Shown: piece by piece, positions 61,801 through 64,000 of the stretch
How the letters are laid out: the number at the start of each line of letters is the position of its first letter
Position numbering within the stretch: the stretch's first letter is position 1
Assembly: GCF_037038585.1 (NCBI RefSeq)
Contig: NC_092520.1
Coordinates: 16,561,001-16,625,000 of the forward strand
Direction: 5' to 3'
DNA from: Patagioenas fasciata
Lineage: Eukaryota; Chordata; Aves; Columbiformes; Columbidae
DNA: 64,000 nt
Notes under the pieces: generated by a model
Database searches by the model: none
Seen by the model: the letters and a program-made list of their open reading frames with translations, nothing else
Told to the model about the DNA's origin: nothing
Program-made: the position numbers and the translations under genes

Positions 61801-64000
61801 AATTGCCTTAACTAAACACTGTTACTTGTTTAAATTAGTATCTCTGAAAATAACTGGGCTTTGGTGAATAATACCAAAATATTTAAAGTTGTGAAAGAAT
61901 AATTGTTACTGTGATTATTTAATCAATTTGTGCATACAAAGACAGAAAATTCCACAGAACAGTTAAATAATATTAGCATTGTTATTTTACCAGTAACATT
62001 ATGTTTTGTTCTCTCTGTGGGCTGATTTGAACAAAATGCTCATTACTGTGATTCTGATCAAACACAACATTTAGAACAAAATACAAATGCTAATGTAAAC
62101 TCTGCTGATGATATTTGCTGTTACTAGTATGCCTGAAAGCTAGTTTACAAATAAGTTCGCTATATATATATGAGCTGCTATAGCTCTAAGATTGCACTGT
62201 AAGCCTTATGTTATGCTTGAATCTTTGTTAAATGTTTTGCTTGATGAAAAGGAGTCAGTGTGTTCTTTCTGGGATCAAAATCTGCTCATTTCAGGATGTT
62301 CACAGTGTAAGTTTGAGAAAGATATATATTACTTCTATACGTTAAGAGACTGCCAAATCCAGTACCCTGATAGAGGCAAGGCTGCCACAGCTTCATGGCC
62401 CCAGCTCGAACCAGGGGTGAAGCTGAGCATATATTTCCAGGAGGCACACACACAAGCACACATATACAGTGCATATATACATGTGATTGGCCACACAGAA
62501 CAACACAAACAGAAAACTCATCACAAACACAAACAGCACAGTTGGCATAACTCTGTTCCCCTCTCTGGGTGATCACAATGAAGGTCCATTAATGGGAAAT
62601 CTGTACATGTGCAGCATGTGGATCTCCCTCTTAGATGGGCACAGACATGCAACCCCTCTGGTAGTTGTTTCTGGATCTCCCACTCTCCCCAGCTGCTGCA
62701 GCTGGATGTACAAGCTCCTCAGGCTGCAGCTCAACCCCAGCTTCTAGTCTACATGACCTCTCTCTGCCTGCACGCACACGGGCAGTGGATCCTTCCAGAA
62801 ACTGAGCTTAGACATCTAGTCTGTCCAGTAGCCTTGGATATAGGATCTCCCTGTTACGTCCTGCACAGACACATCCACATACATGTGCACGCACAGACAC
62901 ACACAGGCTGGTCTCATTCGATTCCCAGACCCCACAGTCTCTCAGGCAGTTGGCCTTGACCTTCTAGTCCCCCTGGCAGCCAACTCTTGCGCCTGCCTCA
63001 TCAACCCATAGTAAGTCTTGTGCAATCTGAAATACTTTCACTGCATCCCATAATGTGTCCCAAGCCTCCTATTCAGTAACCCCTGCAGTCTGGTCTCTAC
63101 TGGCCTCTCACATTGACTCACCATGATGGGTTTCATAGCTGGCCCATGGAGTTGGTCACTCTCCCGGAGCACCATGAGAGCAGCTGGCAAAGAGTGTCCA
63201 TTTCTGCCTGGGTTACTGGGGCTTCTTCACCTGCCATTGTGTCTCAATTTCAACGTCAGGTTATACTGACGGTTATTCTTAGCAAAAATGTTTGGGAGCA
63301 CCTCCATCTGCAGTTAAAATGTTTTTCAGAGTGTTTTCACTTTAACTTCAGTAGGGAGTCGTTTGGTGGTGGGTGGGTTTTTTTGGTTTGTTTGGCTTTT
63401 TTGTTTGTTTTTGTTTTTAAGTGCAGTATTATCATTTAGTCATATGCCAGAACTTTTGAAGATACTTTGTTTATTTTTGCCATTGTACTTAAGACTTCCT
63501 GATTTCCTGTTGAGTTGTGTATCTTTTTTACATCTTTGACGTTTGTGTCATTGTAAGAGGCCTCTGAGAATTAGTTGCTCTTTCTTACAGCCAGCAAAAC
63601 CTCCTCTGATTGTGACAACTGGAAGCTATCAGTAAAAGCAAAAGGCAGAATTCATGTTTTTAATGCTCTTAAAAATTCATTAAATACCTTATTCTGAATA
63701 AAGCCCTCATATCCAGTCTTTTCAAATGAAAAACTAGATTAAAGGTTGGTTTTTTTTTAATTTAGCTCAAATTCTCATTGCTCATAACTTTAATACAAAA
63801 AATCATGTTCATTTTTTTAGATACCTGAAATGCTTCTGTGTGATTCAGATGAACAAGAAAAGACTGGAAAAGCACATAAGGAACTTAAGAAAAAACATTC
63901 AGGTAAAATTTAAGGTGTACCTGTTAGTTATTATTACTTATTATTAAACACTTACTCATTTCTAAGGAATAGTGTGGCCAGCAGGACTAGGACAGTGATT
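13609..64000 (+). CDS. DYNC2H1: DYNC2H1 (cytoplasmic dynein 2 heavy chain 1), exons 1-53, 3' end outside window
   Basis: The heavy chain of dynein-2, the ATP-driven motor that carries intraflagellar transport trains from the ciliary tip back to the base. Joining 53 exons gives 8533 coding bases (about 2844 residues) without a frame break, roughly two thirds of the usual length of about 4300. Order seen: tail (about 1-1030), linker region (about 1030-1650), AAA1 with GPAGTGKT at 1690-1697, AAA2 with GPSGAGKST at 1980-1988, AAA3 with GPEGCGKG at 2292-2299, and AAA4 with GRSGVGRRT at 2654-2662. Similarity to the human protein, as I remember it, is high throughout and lowest in exon 1 and exon 53. 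The start codon has A at -3 and G at +4, inside the CpG island. All introns are GT-AG except intron 15, which appears to be GC-AG. Confidence 0.98.
14463..14555 (+). mobile_element. CR1 3'-end fragment (intron 1)
   Basis: Short sense fragment with the CR1 3' signature: TTGGGCTAGATGATCTCCAGAG, CCAACCCCAACCATTCTGTG, then three copies of the ATTCTGTG terminal octamer. Confidence 0.88.
15833..16003 (+). CDS. DYNC2H1: DYNC2H1 exon 2
   Basis: Residues 68-124, starting [18 protein letters not shown] and ending [11 protein letters not shown]. Acceptor CTGTAG, donor AAG/GTGAGC. Start of the tail domain. Intron 2 (931 bp) is AT-rich with no feature. Confidence 0.97.
16935..17070 (+). CDS. DYNC2H1: DYNC2H1 exon 3
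   Basis: Residues 125-169, [16 protein letters not shown] to FSEDDVR plus one base. Acceptor ATTGCAG. The donor GAG/GTTTGT is weak at +3 to +6. Intron 3 (352 bp) contains a small tandem of the unit TAATCC near 17118-17150. Confidence 0.95.
17423..17541 (+). CDS. DYNC2H1: DYNC2H1 exon 4
   Basis: Residues 170-209, [19 protein letters not shown] to [11 protein letters not shown]. Acceptor TTTGCAG, donor AAA/GTATGT. Tail domain. The next intron (1.28 kb) is mostly a CR1 copy. Confidence 0.96.
17665..18372 (-). mobile_element. CR1 retrotransposon, antisense (intron 4)
   Basis: Begins on the plus strand with the inverted CR1 tail (AATCATAGAGTGGTTTGAGT, GGAAGGGACC). It continues through the reverse-complemented 3' UTR and the last part of ORF2, including the GGGGCCTCACCAGAGCAGA stretch, to about 18372. 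It is 5'-truncated. A little over 700 bases. Confidence 0.93.
18825..18969 (+). CDS. DYNC2H1: DYNC2H1 exon 5
   Basis: Residues 210-257, [20 protein letters not shown] to MHNLLDVI plus one base. Acceptor TTTCTAG, donor TAG/GTAAAG. Tail domain. Intron 5 (711 bp) has a GC-richer stretch at about 19270-19500 that I cannot assign to a gene or repeat. Confidence 0.97.
19681..19913 (+). CDS. DYNC2H1: DYNC2H1 exon 6
   Basis: Residues 258-335, [20 protein letters not shown] to [12 protein letters not shown]. Contains the conserved [16 protein letters not shown]. Acceptor GTTCTAG, donor GAG/GTAAAG. Tail domain. Confidence 0.98.
20168..20302 (+). CDS. DYNC2H1: DYNC2H1 exon 7
   Basis: Residues 336-380, [20 protein letters not shown] to [12 protein letters not shown]. 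Acceptor GTTATAG, donor GAG/GTATAG. The next intron is only 97 bp. Confidence 0.97.
20400..20513 (+). CDS. DYNC2H1: DYNC2H1 exon 8
   Basis: Residues 381-418, [20 protein letters not shown] to EIEDSPQQ. Acceptor TGTCTAG, donor CAG/GTATGG. Confidence 0.97.
20708..20819 (+). CDS. DYNC2H1: DYNC2H1 exon 9
   Basis: Residues 419-455, [15 protein letters not shown] to LARLQDYVK plus one base. Acceptor GTTCCAG, donor AAG/GTAAAA. Confidence 0.96.
20993..21117 (+). CDS. DYNC2H1: DYNC2H1 exon 10
   Basis: Residues 456-497, [16 protein letters not shown] to [11 protein letters not shown]. Acceptor TGTTAG, donor AAG/GTAACA. Intron 10 (1.36 kb) contains a perfect hairpin at 21184-21209, an A run near 21357 and a T run near 22341. 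Confidence 0.97.
21184..21209. repeat. Perfect 26-bp inverted repeat (intron 10)
   Basis: TTTCTGTGGGG, loop AAAT, CCCCACAGAAA: an 11-bp perfect stem with a 4-base loop. The centre GGGGAAATCCCC also fits the NF-kappa-B consensus GGGRNNYYCC. Confidence 0.85.
22478..22653 (+). CDS. DYNC2H1: DYNC2H1 exon 11
   Basis: Residues 498-555, [20 protein letters not shown] to SNPKSGL plus two bases. Acceptor TGTTTAAG, donor TTG/GTAAAT. Intron 11 (1.39 kb) is AT-rich; a GC-richer patch at about 23620-23760 is unassigned. Confidence 0.97.
24040..24235 (+). CDS. DYNC2H1: DYNC2H1 exon 12
   Basis: Residues 556-621, [16 protein letters not shown] to KQAVILKQ. Contains the conserved [19 protein letters not shown]. 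Acceptor GGTTTAG, donor CAG/GTATCA. Intron 12 (1.19 kb) contains a T run near 24663 and an open frame from 24729 with no recognisable homology. Confidence 0.97.
25426..25521 (+). CDS. DYNC2H1: DYNC2H1 exon 13
   Basis: Residues 622-653, [20 protein letters not shown] to AFEQIIK. Acceptor TTTACAG, donor AAG/GTGAAA. Almost unchanged from the mammalian protein. Confidence 0.98.
25811..25963 (+). CDS. DYNC2H1: DYNC2H1 exon 14
   Basis: Residues 654-704, [20 protein letters not shown] to KWHTNFIEK. Acceptor TTTTCAAG, donor AAG/GTAGAT. The next intron is 108 bp. Confidence 0.97.
26072..26170 (+). CDS. DYNC2H1: DYNC2H1 exon 15
   Basis: Residues 705-737, [20 protein letters not shown] to GFASLESQ. 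Acceptor TTAACAG. The end is set by reading frame: only CAG followed by GCAGGT keeps frame with exon 16, so the intron appears to have a GC donor. Intron 15 (2.1 kb) holds two short antisense CR1 tails. Confidence 0.93.
26636..26685 (-). mobile_element. CR1 3'-end fragment, antisense (intron 15)
   Basis: About 50 bases: AGAATCATAGAATCATTTTGG, then GGTTGGAGAAGACCC and TTAAGATCATTGAG, the inverted CR1 3' terminus. The rest of the element is absent. Confidence 0.85.
27968..28148 (-). mobile_element. CR1 3'-end fragment, antisense (intron 15)
   Basis: Starts AATCATAGAATACCTTGAGT, TGGAAGTGGCCCATAAGGACC, and runs about 180 bases through the inverted 3' UTR (ACTCCTTGAACTCTGACAGG, TTCCCTGGGGAACCTGTTC). 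It ends about 105 bases before exon 16. Confidence 0.88.
28254..28393 (+). CDS. DYNC2H1: DYNC2H1 exon 16
   Basis: Residues 738-783, [20 protein letters not shown] to NINDLTF-type end (NIDLTF plus two bases). Acceptor TTTTAG, donor CAG/GTAAGA. The next intron is only 88 bp. Confidence 0.97.
28482..28710 (+). CDS. DYNC2H1: DYNC2H1 exon 17
   Basis: Residues 784-860, [20 protein letters not shown] to LTEVSDQFK. Acceptor TTTTAG; donor AAG/GTATTT is weak at the last positions. Intron 17 is 475 bp with two T runs and no other feature. Confidence 0.97.
29186..29313 (+). CDS. DYNC2H1: DYNC2H1 exon 18
   Basis: Residues 861-902, [20 protein letters not shown] to EAERLP plus two bases. The acceptor TTGAAAAG is poor next to the exon, but a T run lies 27-41 bases upstream and no other AG intervenes. 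Donor AAG/GTAAAG. Intron 18 (1.18 kb) shows no feature. Confidence 0.94.
30495..30610 (+). CDS. DYNC2H1: DYNC2H1 exon 19
   Basis: Residues 903-941, [20 protein letters not shown] to [10 protein letters not shown] plus one base. Acceptor TCTTGAAG, donor AAG/GTAAAT. Intron 19 (1.93 kb) contains an LTR-like block at about 31946-32465. Confidence 0.96.
31946..32465 (-). mobile_element. Possible solo LTR, antisense (intron 19)
   Basis: A distinct block with sharp composition changes. Read on the minus strand it starts TGTGATAGAACATTGTCATA and has LTR-like parts in order: an octamer ATGCAAAT, a TATTTAAAA box about 15 bases further, then a pyrimidine tract (CT repeat). A 21-base unit ending in CAGTTGGTCC is present twice in tandem near 32175-32218. 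No internal retroviral gene is present. I could not define target-site duplications, so class and borders are uncertain. Confidence 0.4.
31953..31977. repeat. GA-rich simple repeat
   Basis: AGAGAGAAAGAGAGAGAGAG near the edge of the LTR-like block. Confidence 0.75.
32545..32672 (+). CDS. DYNC2H1: DYNC2H1 exon 20
   Basis: Residues 942-984, [20 protein letters not shown] to NLHERKEG. Acceptor TTTATAG, donor GGG/GTAAGA. Intron 20 (2.0 kb) holds an old CR1-like stretch and a younger antisense CR1. Confidence 0.96.
32940..33300 (-). mobile_element. Ancient CR1-like fragment, antisense (intron 20)
   Basis: Decayed sequence still showing the antisense pattern of old amniote CR1/L3-type copies: TTTGATCATCCTTGTTGCCC, CACCAACAGAATTTTGCACAG, ACATGGATTTGTATGATG and TATCTTTGTGACTCCTAACA. 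Borders are approximate. Confidence 0.6.
33458..34070 (-). mobile_element. CR1 retrotransposon, antisense (intron 20)
   Basis: Inverted CR1 tail (GAATCATAGACTAGTTTGCG, TTGGAAGGGACC) followed by inverted 3' UTR and ORF2 C-terminal sequence. The minus-strand frame at 33679-33948 reads [13 protein letters not shown] and [14 protein letters not shown], with one residue deleted in the SSPAKDL segment. A deletion joins the 3' UTR directly to the ORF near 33690. Inactive copy. Confidence 0.92.
34677..34826 (+). CDS. DYNC2H1: DYNC2H1 exon 21
   Basis: Residues 985-1034, [20 protein letters not shown] to [12 protein letters not shown]. Acceptor GAATTTAG, donor CAG/GTAACA. An internal AAG at 34695 is a less likely acceptor, because the IFLLFQ segment matches ILPLFQ of mammals. 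Intron 21 (745 bp) has a TTTG repeat and two copies of a TTTTGATCAAGTT motif. Confidence 0.95.
35182..35203. repeat. TTTG tetranucleotide repeat
   Basis: About five TTTG units in intron 21. Confidence 0.8.
35572..35777 (+). CDS. DYNC2H1: DYNC2H1 exon 22
   Basis: Residues 1035-1102, [20 protein letters not shown] to EMVKEKL plus two bases. Contains [19 protein letters not shown]. Acceptor TTTACAG, donor CAT/GTATGT. Charged helical segment entering the linker region. Intron 22 (895 bp) shows no feature. Confidence 0.96.
36673..36828 (+). CDS. DYNC2H1: DYNC2H1 exon 23
   Basis: Residues 1103-1154, [20 protein letters not shown] to EDWITF plus two bases. Acceptor TATTCAG, donor TAG/GTATGA. The following intron is 90 bp. 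Confidence 0.96.
36919..37033 (+). CDS. DYNC2H1: DYNC2H1 exon 24
   Basis: Residues 1155-1193, [20 protein letters not shown] to LQKEVDKYK. Acceptor GTGCAG, donor AAA/GTAAGA. Linker region. Confidence 0.97.
37432..37602 (+). CDS. DYNC2H1: DYNC2H1 exon 25
   Basis: Residues 1194-1250, [20 protein letters not shown] to EKATELK. Acceptor CCTATAG, donor AAG/GTATGA. Contains the conserved [18 protein letters not shown] of the linker. Confidence 0.97.
37788..38170 (+). CDS. DYNC2H1: DYNC2H1 exon 26 (largest exon here)
   Basis: Residues 1251-1377, [20 protein letters not shown] to NRVDEDF plus two bases. Holds very conserved linker motifs: [39 protein letters not shown] and [10 protein letters not shown]. 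Acceptor AAATAG, donor CAG/GTTAGT. Intron 26 (735 bp) has no feature. Confidence 0.99.
38906..39038 (+). CDS. DYNC2H1: DYNC2H1 exon 27
   Basis: Residues 1378-1422, [20 protein letters not shown] to QKSLNEFLE. Contains [16 protein letters not shown] of the linker. Acceptor TGTCAAG, donor GAG/GTACAG. The next intron is 85 bp, the shortest seen. Confidence 0.97.
39124..39241 (+). CDS. DYNC2H1: DYNC2H1 exon 28
   Basis: Residues 1423-1461, [20 protein letters not shown] to HLKKLFA plus one base. This is the dynein linker signature ([19 protein letters not shown]). Acceptor ATGTAG, donor CTG/GTAATG. Confidence 0.99.
39409..39521 (+). CDS. DYNC2H1: DYNC2H1 exon 29
   Basis: Residues 1462-1499, [20 protein letters not shown] to [10 protein letters not shown]. 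Acceptor TTCATAG, donor GAG/GTAAGA; 89-bp intron follows. Confidence 0.97.
39611..39730 (+). CDS. DYNC2H1: DYNC2H1 exon 30
   Basis: Residues 1500-1539, [20 protein letters not shown] to IDPSLFPSQ. Acceptor TTGTCAG, donor CAG/GTAGTA. Intron 30 (2.2 kb) is largely a rearranged antisense CR1. Confidence 0.97.
40155..41200 (-). mobile_element. CR1 retrotransposon with internal deletion, antisense (intron 30)
   Basis: The left end is the inverted CR1 terminus (GAATCACACAGAATCACAGA, GGGAAGGGACCTC) followed by about 430 bases of inverted 3' sequence. From about 40590 the minus strand instead encodes remains of the ORF2 endonuclease: [34 protein letters not shown] and LLFQVTEEP. The whole reverse transcriptase region between is missing. 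The right border is vague; similar composition continues to about 41400. Confidence 0.85.
41912..42062 (+). CDS. DYNC2H1: DYNC2H1 exon 31
   Basis: Residues 1540-1589, [20 protein letters not shown] to SIEDTGNT plus one base. Acceptor TTCCAAAG. Donor ACAG/GTCTGA is a poor match beyond GT, but frame and homology to the next exon demand it. Intron 31 (1.5 kb) shows no feature. Confidence 0.94.
43582..43784 (+). CDS. DYNC2H1: DYNC2H1 exon 32
   Basis: Residues 1590-1657, [20 protein letters not shown] to [11 protein letters not shown]. End of the linker. The segment [11 protein letters not shown] appears one residue shorter than the mammalian equivalent as I recall it. Acceptor TTTGCAG, donor CAG/GTGTGG. 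Confidence 0.97.
44277..44459 (+). CDS. DYNC2H1: DYNC2H1 exon 33 (AAA1 Walker A)
   Basis: Residues 1658-1718, [20 protein letters not shown] to VLVFNCDE. Contains the AAA1 P-loop GPAGTGKT at 44373-44396, the main ATP hydrolysis site of dynein, preceded by the family motif [14 protein letters not shown]. Acceptor is a long T run then CTTGCAG; donor GAG/GTGAAT. Confidence 0.99.
44663..44845 (+). CDS. DYNC2H1: DYNC2H1 exon 34 (AAA1 Walker B)
   Basis: Residues 1719-1779, [20 protein letters not shown] to VCEMLGKK. The Walker B CFDEFNR lies at residues 1740-1746, with the catalytic glutamate present. Acceptor TTTTAAG, donor AAG/GTACAG. Confidence 0.99.
45004..45227 (+). CDS. DYNC2H1: DYNC2H1 exon 35 (AAA1 sensor 1)
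   Basis: Residues 1780-1853, [20 protein letters not shown] to LVAVFNLA plus two bases. Contains the sensor region [16 protein letters not shown] and the [14 protein letters not shown] segment with the arginine-finger-type residue. Donor AAG/GTAAGT. Intron 35 (788 bp) shows no feature. Confidence 0.99.
46016..46131 (+). CDS. DYNC2H1: DYNC2H1 exon 36
   Basis: Residues 1854-1892, [20 protein letters not shown] to KSEAKQE plus one base. Contains the conserved [14 protein letters not shown] of the AAA1 small subdomain. Acceptor AATTTAG, donor AAA/GTAAGA. Intron 36 (1.44 kb) has an A run near 46559 and no other feature. Confidence 0.98.
47576..47775 (+). CDS. DYNC2H1: DYNC2H1 exon 37
   Basis: Residues 1893-1959, [20 protein letters not shown] to NLEIISTQ. 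Between AAA1 and AAA2. Acceptor TTTCCAG, donor CAG/GTAAAC. Intron 37 (566 bp) shows no feature. Confidence 0.97.
48342..48606 (+). CDS. DYNC2H1: DYNC2H1 exon 38 (AAA2 Walker A)
   Basis: Residues 1960-2047, [20 protein letters not shown] to RQVVREPR plus one base. AAA2 P-loop GPSGAGKST at residues 1980-1988, followed by [18 protein letters not shown]. Acceptor TATCTAG, donor GAG/GTAAGT. Confidence 0.99.
48913..49120 (+). CDS. DYNC2H1: DYNC2H1 exon 39 (AAA2 Walker B and sensor)
   Basis: Residues 2048-2116, [20 protein letters not shown] to RMGMIFL plus two bases. Contains [14 protein letters not shown] (Walker B region), [15 protein letters not shown] and [16 protein letters not shown]. Acceptor GAAATAG, donor GAG/GTAAGT. 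Confidence 0.99.
49508..49637 (+). CDS. DYNC2H1: DYNC2H1 exon 40
   Basis: Residues 2117-2160, [20 protein letters not shown] to [11 protein letters not shown]2 C-terminal part. Acceptor GACTTAG, donor AAG/GTTAGT. Intron 40 (875 bp) shows no feature. Confidence 0.97.
50513..50668 (+). CDS. DYNC2H1: DYNC2H1 exon 41
   Basis: Residues 2161-2212, [20 protein letters not shown] to SRQEFAKE. Acceptor TTTACAG, donor GAG/GTAATA. Intron 41 (1.08 kb) contains a GATA-type microsatellite. Confidence 0.97.
50962..51048. repeat. AGATA/GATA microsatellite (intron 41)
   Basis: About 85 bases of interrupted GATA and AGAGATA units, including two near-identical copies of AGATATAGAGATAAAGAGAT-like blocks. Confidence 0.88.
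51747..52006 (+). CDS. DYNC2H1: DYNC2H1 exon 42 (AAA3 Walker A)
   Basis: Residues 2213-2298, [20 protein letters not shown] to LVGPEGCGK plus two bases. The AAA3 P-loop GPEGCGKG (2292-2299) is completed across the splice site. Acceptor TTTTAAAG, donor GGG/GTAAAA. Intron 42 (656 bp) shows no feature. Confidence 0.99.
52663..52909 (+). CDS. DYNC2H1: DYNC2H1 exon 43 (AAA3 Walker B)
   Basis: Residues 2299-2381, [20 protein letters not shown] to LVSFLQQ. Contains [18 protein letters not shown] and the Walker B-type [11 protein letters not shown]. Acceptor TTTTTAG, donor CAG/GTGAAG. Intron 43 (1.5 kb) contains nested CR1 copies. Confidence 0.99.
53179..54350 (+). mobile_element. Older CR1, split in two by a younger CR1 (intron 43)
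   Basis: The left piece (53179 to about 53290) encodes the CR1 reverse transcriptase segment [19 protein letters not shown] then VEEGRVVDM. The right piece (about 54073-54350) continues it: [36 protein letters not shown] and later [18 protein letters not shown]. The two pieces are consecutive parts of one ORF, interrupted by the element at 53291-54071. Stops and frame breaks make it inactive. Confidence 0.85.
53291..54071 (+). mobile_element. Younger CR1 inserted into the older one (intron 43)
   Basis: Sense CR1, 5'-truncated. It starts near GAGACTCAACAAGGCCAAGT, includes [20 protein letters not shown] and [17 protein letters not shown], and ends with CTTTTCCAACTCAAATGATT followed by tandem ATTCTATG terminal units. 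The borders coincide with the break in the older copy. Confidence 0.88.
54452..54603 (+). CDS. DYNC2H1: DYNC2H1 exon 44
   Basis: Residues 2382-2431, [20 protein letters not shown] to SIVRLCAI plus two bases. Contains the AAA3 sensor strand [11 protein letters not shown]. Acceptor TTTGCAAAG, donor TGA/GTAAGT. Confidence 0.98.
54869..55013 (+). CDS. DYNC2H1: DYNC2H1 exon 45
   Basis: Residues 2432-2480, [20 protein letters not shown] to [11 protein letters not shown]3. Acceptor TTTATAG, donor CAG/GTATGG. Intron 45 (1.2 kb) shows no feature beyond short A runs. Confidence 0.98.
56219..56321 (+). CDS. DYNC2H1: DYNC2H1 exon 46
   Basis: Residues 2481-2514, [20 protein letters not shown] to FRYDLVG plus one base. 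Contains the [20 protein letters not shown] segment. Acceptor TTTCTAG, donor GTG/GTAAGT. Intron 46 (1.05 kb) shows no feature. Confidence 0.98.
57370..57537 (+). CDS. DYNC2H1: DYNC2H1 exon 47
   Basis: Residues 2515-2570, [20 protein letters not shown] to DVLDNMA plus one base. Contains [13 protein letters not shown]. Acceptor TTTGTAG, donor CAG/GTAAAC. Confidence 0.97.
57672..57796 (+). CDS. DYNC2H1: DYNC2H1 exon 48
   Basis: Residues 2571-2612, [20 protein letters not shown] to [11 protein letters not shown]. The stretch [10 protein letters not shown] differs from the mammalian sequence I remember, where this spot is variable. Acceptor TTCACAG, donor AAA/GTGAGA. Intron 48 (1.1 kb) shows no feature. 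Confidence 0.95.
58923..59171 (+). CDS. DYNC2H1: DYNC2H1 exon 49 (AAA4 Walker A)
   Basis: Residues 2613-2695, [20 protein letters not shown] to [10 protein letters not shown]. The AAA4 P-loop reads GRSGVGRRT (2654-2662), with arginine where the Walker A lysine is normally found. Contains [17 protein letters not shown]. Acceptor TTTATAG, donor TAT/GTAAGT. Confidence 0.98.
59647..59755 (+). CDS. DYNC2H1: DYNC2H1 exon 50 (AAA4 Walker B)
   Basis: Residues 2696-2731, [20 protein letters not shown] to INSLLSS plus one base. Walker B VVLLLED is intact. Acceptor TTTTTAG, donor CAG/GTGAGA. Intron 50 (965 bp) shows no feature. Confidence 0.98.
60721..60834 (+). CDS. DYNC2H1: DYNC2H1 exon 51
   Basis: Residues 2732-2769, [20 protein letters not shown] to IFNYFTY plus one base. 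AAA4. Acceptor AAACAG, donor ACC/GTATGT. Intron 51 (820 bp) shows no feature. Confidence 0.97.
61655..61797 (+). CDS. DYNC2H1: DYNC2H1 exon 52
   Basis: Residues 2770-2817, [20 protein letters not shown] to SENSMKK. AAA4 sensor strand LHVVLIMD. Acceptor TTCCTAG, donor AAG/GTAAAT. Intron 52 (2.0 kb) contains an unclassified GC-rich insertion. Confidence 0.98.
62345..63290. mobile_element. Unclassified GC- and CA-rich insertion (intron 52)
   Basis: Almost 1 kb that is clearly richer in GC and CA than the intron around it. It contains CA-rich runs near 62446-62540 and 62860-62905 and repeated short phrases such as CTTCTAGTCT, CATCTAGTCTG and CTTCTAGTCC, and two copies of GGATCTCCC. It has no coding potential I recognise. 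It could be an LTR or other repeat family of this bird lineage, but I could not find its ends. Confidence 0.4.
63821..63902 (+). CDS. DYNC2H1: DYNC2H1 exon 53
   Basis: Residues 2818-2844, [20 protein letters not shown] to LKKKHS plus one base. A variable, lysine-rich part within AAA4; only the IPEML start and the basic character are conserved. Acceptor TTTTTTTAG, donor CAG/GTAAAA. The next exon is outside the window. Confidence 0.93.
63962..64000 (+). mobile_element. CR1 fragment cut by the window edge (intron 53)
   Basis: AAGGAATAGTGTGGCCAGCA, GGACTAGGACAGTGATT matches the CR1 segment also present at 53485-53520 (GGAATAGTGTGACCAGCAGG). Sense orientation. Confidence 0.8.

Noticed and set aside
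62192..62959. Overlapping open frames in intron 52
   Set aside because: Low-complexity frames (His, Thr, Gln-rich) produced by CA-rich repeats in the unclassified insertion.
13810..63902. U12-type introns (ATATCC or GTATCC donors)
   Set aside because: I checked every donor assigned to DYNC2H1; none carries the U12 GTATCCTT or ATATCCTT consensus.
1..64000. CRISPR arrays, operons, tRNA or rRNA genes, or any prokaryotic-type system
   Set aside because: The window is vertebrate nuclear DNA. I saw no spaced direct repeats of CRISPR type and no cloverleaf-like gene that I could support.

Overview
This is a piece of a bird nuclear genome. The evidence is an intron-rich vertebrate gene layout, repeats that are almost all CR1 non-LTR retrotransposons (the family that dominates avian genomes), compact introns (many of 85-200 bp) and one strong CpG island. 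I cannot name the species from the sequence alone. The window is ordinary euchromatin holding two known genes arranged head to head. I found no undescribed biological system in it.

Layout. Positions 1 to about 11.9 kb hold the 5' part of DCUN1D5 on the minus strand. Four coding exons are visible (11784-11869, 9081-9172, 6735-6805, 6252-6343), giving 341 coding bases or about 113 residues. The remaining exons lie to the left of the window. From about 11.3 to 13.9 kb there is a GC- and CpG-rich island containing the first exons and presumed promoters of both genes; the two start codons are 1.74 kb apart. From 13609 to the right edge runs DYNC2H1 on the plus strand, the heavy chain of cytoplasmic dynein-2, the retrograde intraflagellar transport motor. 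I could place 53 consecutive coding exons totalling 8533 bases, about 2844 codons. All are in frame and all splice phases match. They cover the tail, the linker and AAA modules 1 to 3 plus most of AAA4. The rest of AAA4, the stalk, AAA5-6 and the C-terminal domain lie to the right.

Between exons, the introns hold CR1 copies in both orientations. One older CR1 is split by a younger one in intron 43, and one copy in intron 30 keeps its 3' end and an endonuclease segment but lacks the middle. There is also an LTR-like block in antisense in intron 19, an unclassified GC- and CA-rich insertion in intron 52, and a few microsatellites.

Functionally the two genes are unrelated: DCUN1D5 promotes cullin neddylation, and DYNC2H1 drives retrograde transport in cilia. 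The DYNC2H1 side of the CpG island carries an X-box-like RFX site beside YY1-type, BANP-type and CRE motifs, which fits a ciliary gene. The main molecular oddities are an apparent GC-AG intron (intron 15), a weak GTCTGA donor (intron 31), a Walker A motif in AAA4 with arginine instead of lysine, and a perfect 26-bp hairpin with a kappa-B-like core in intron 10.
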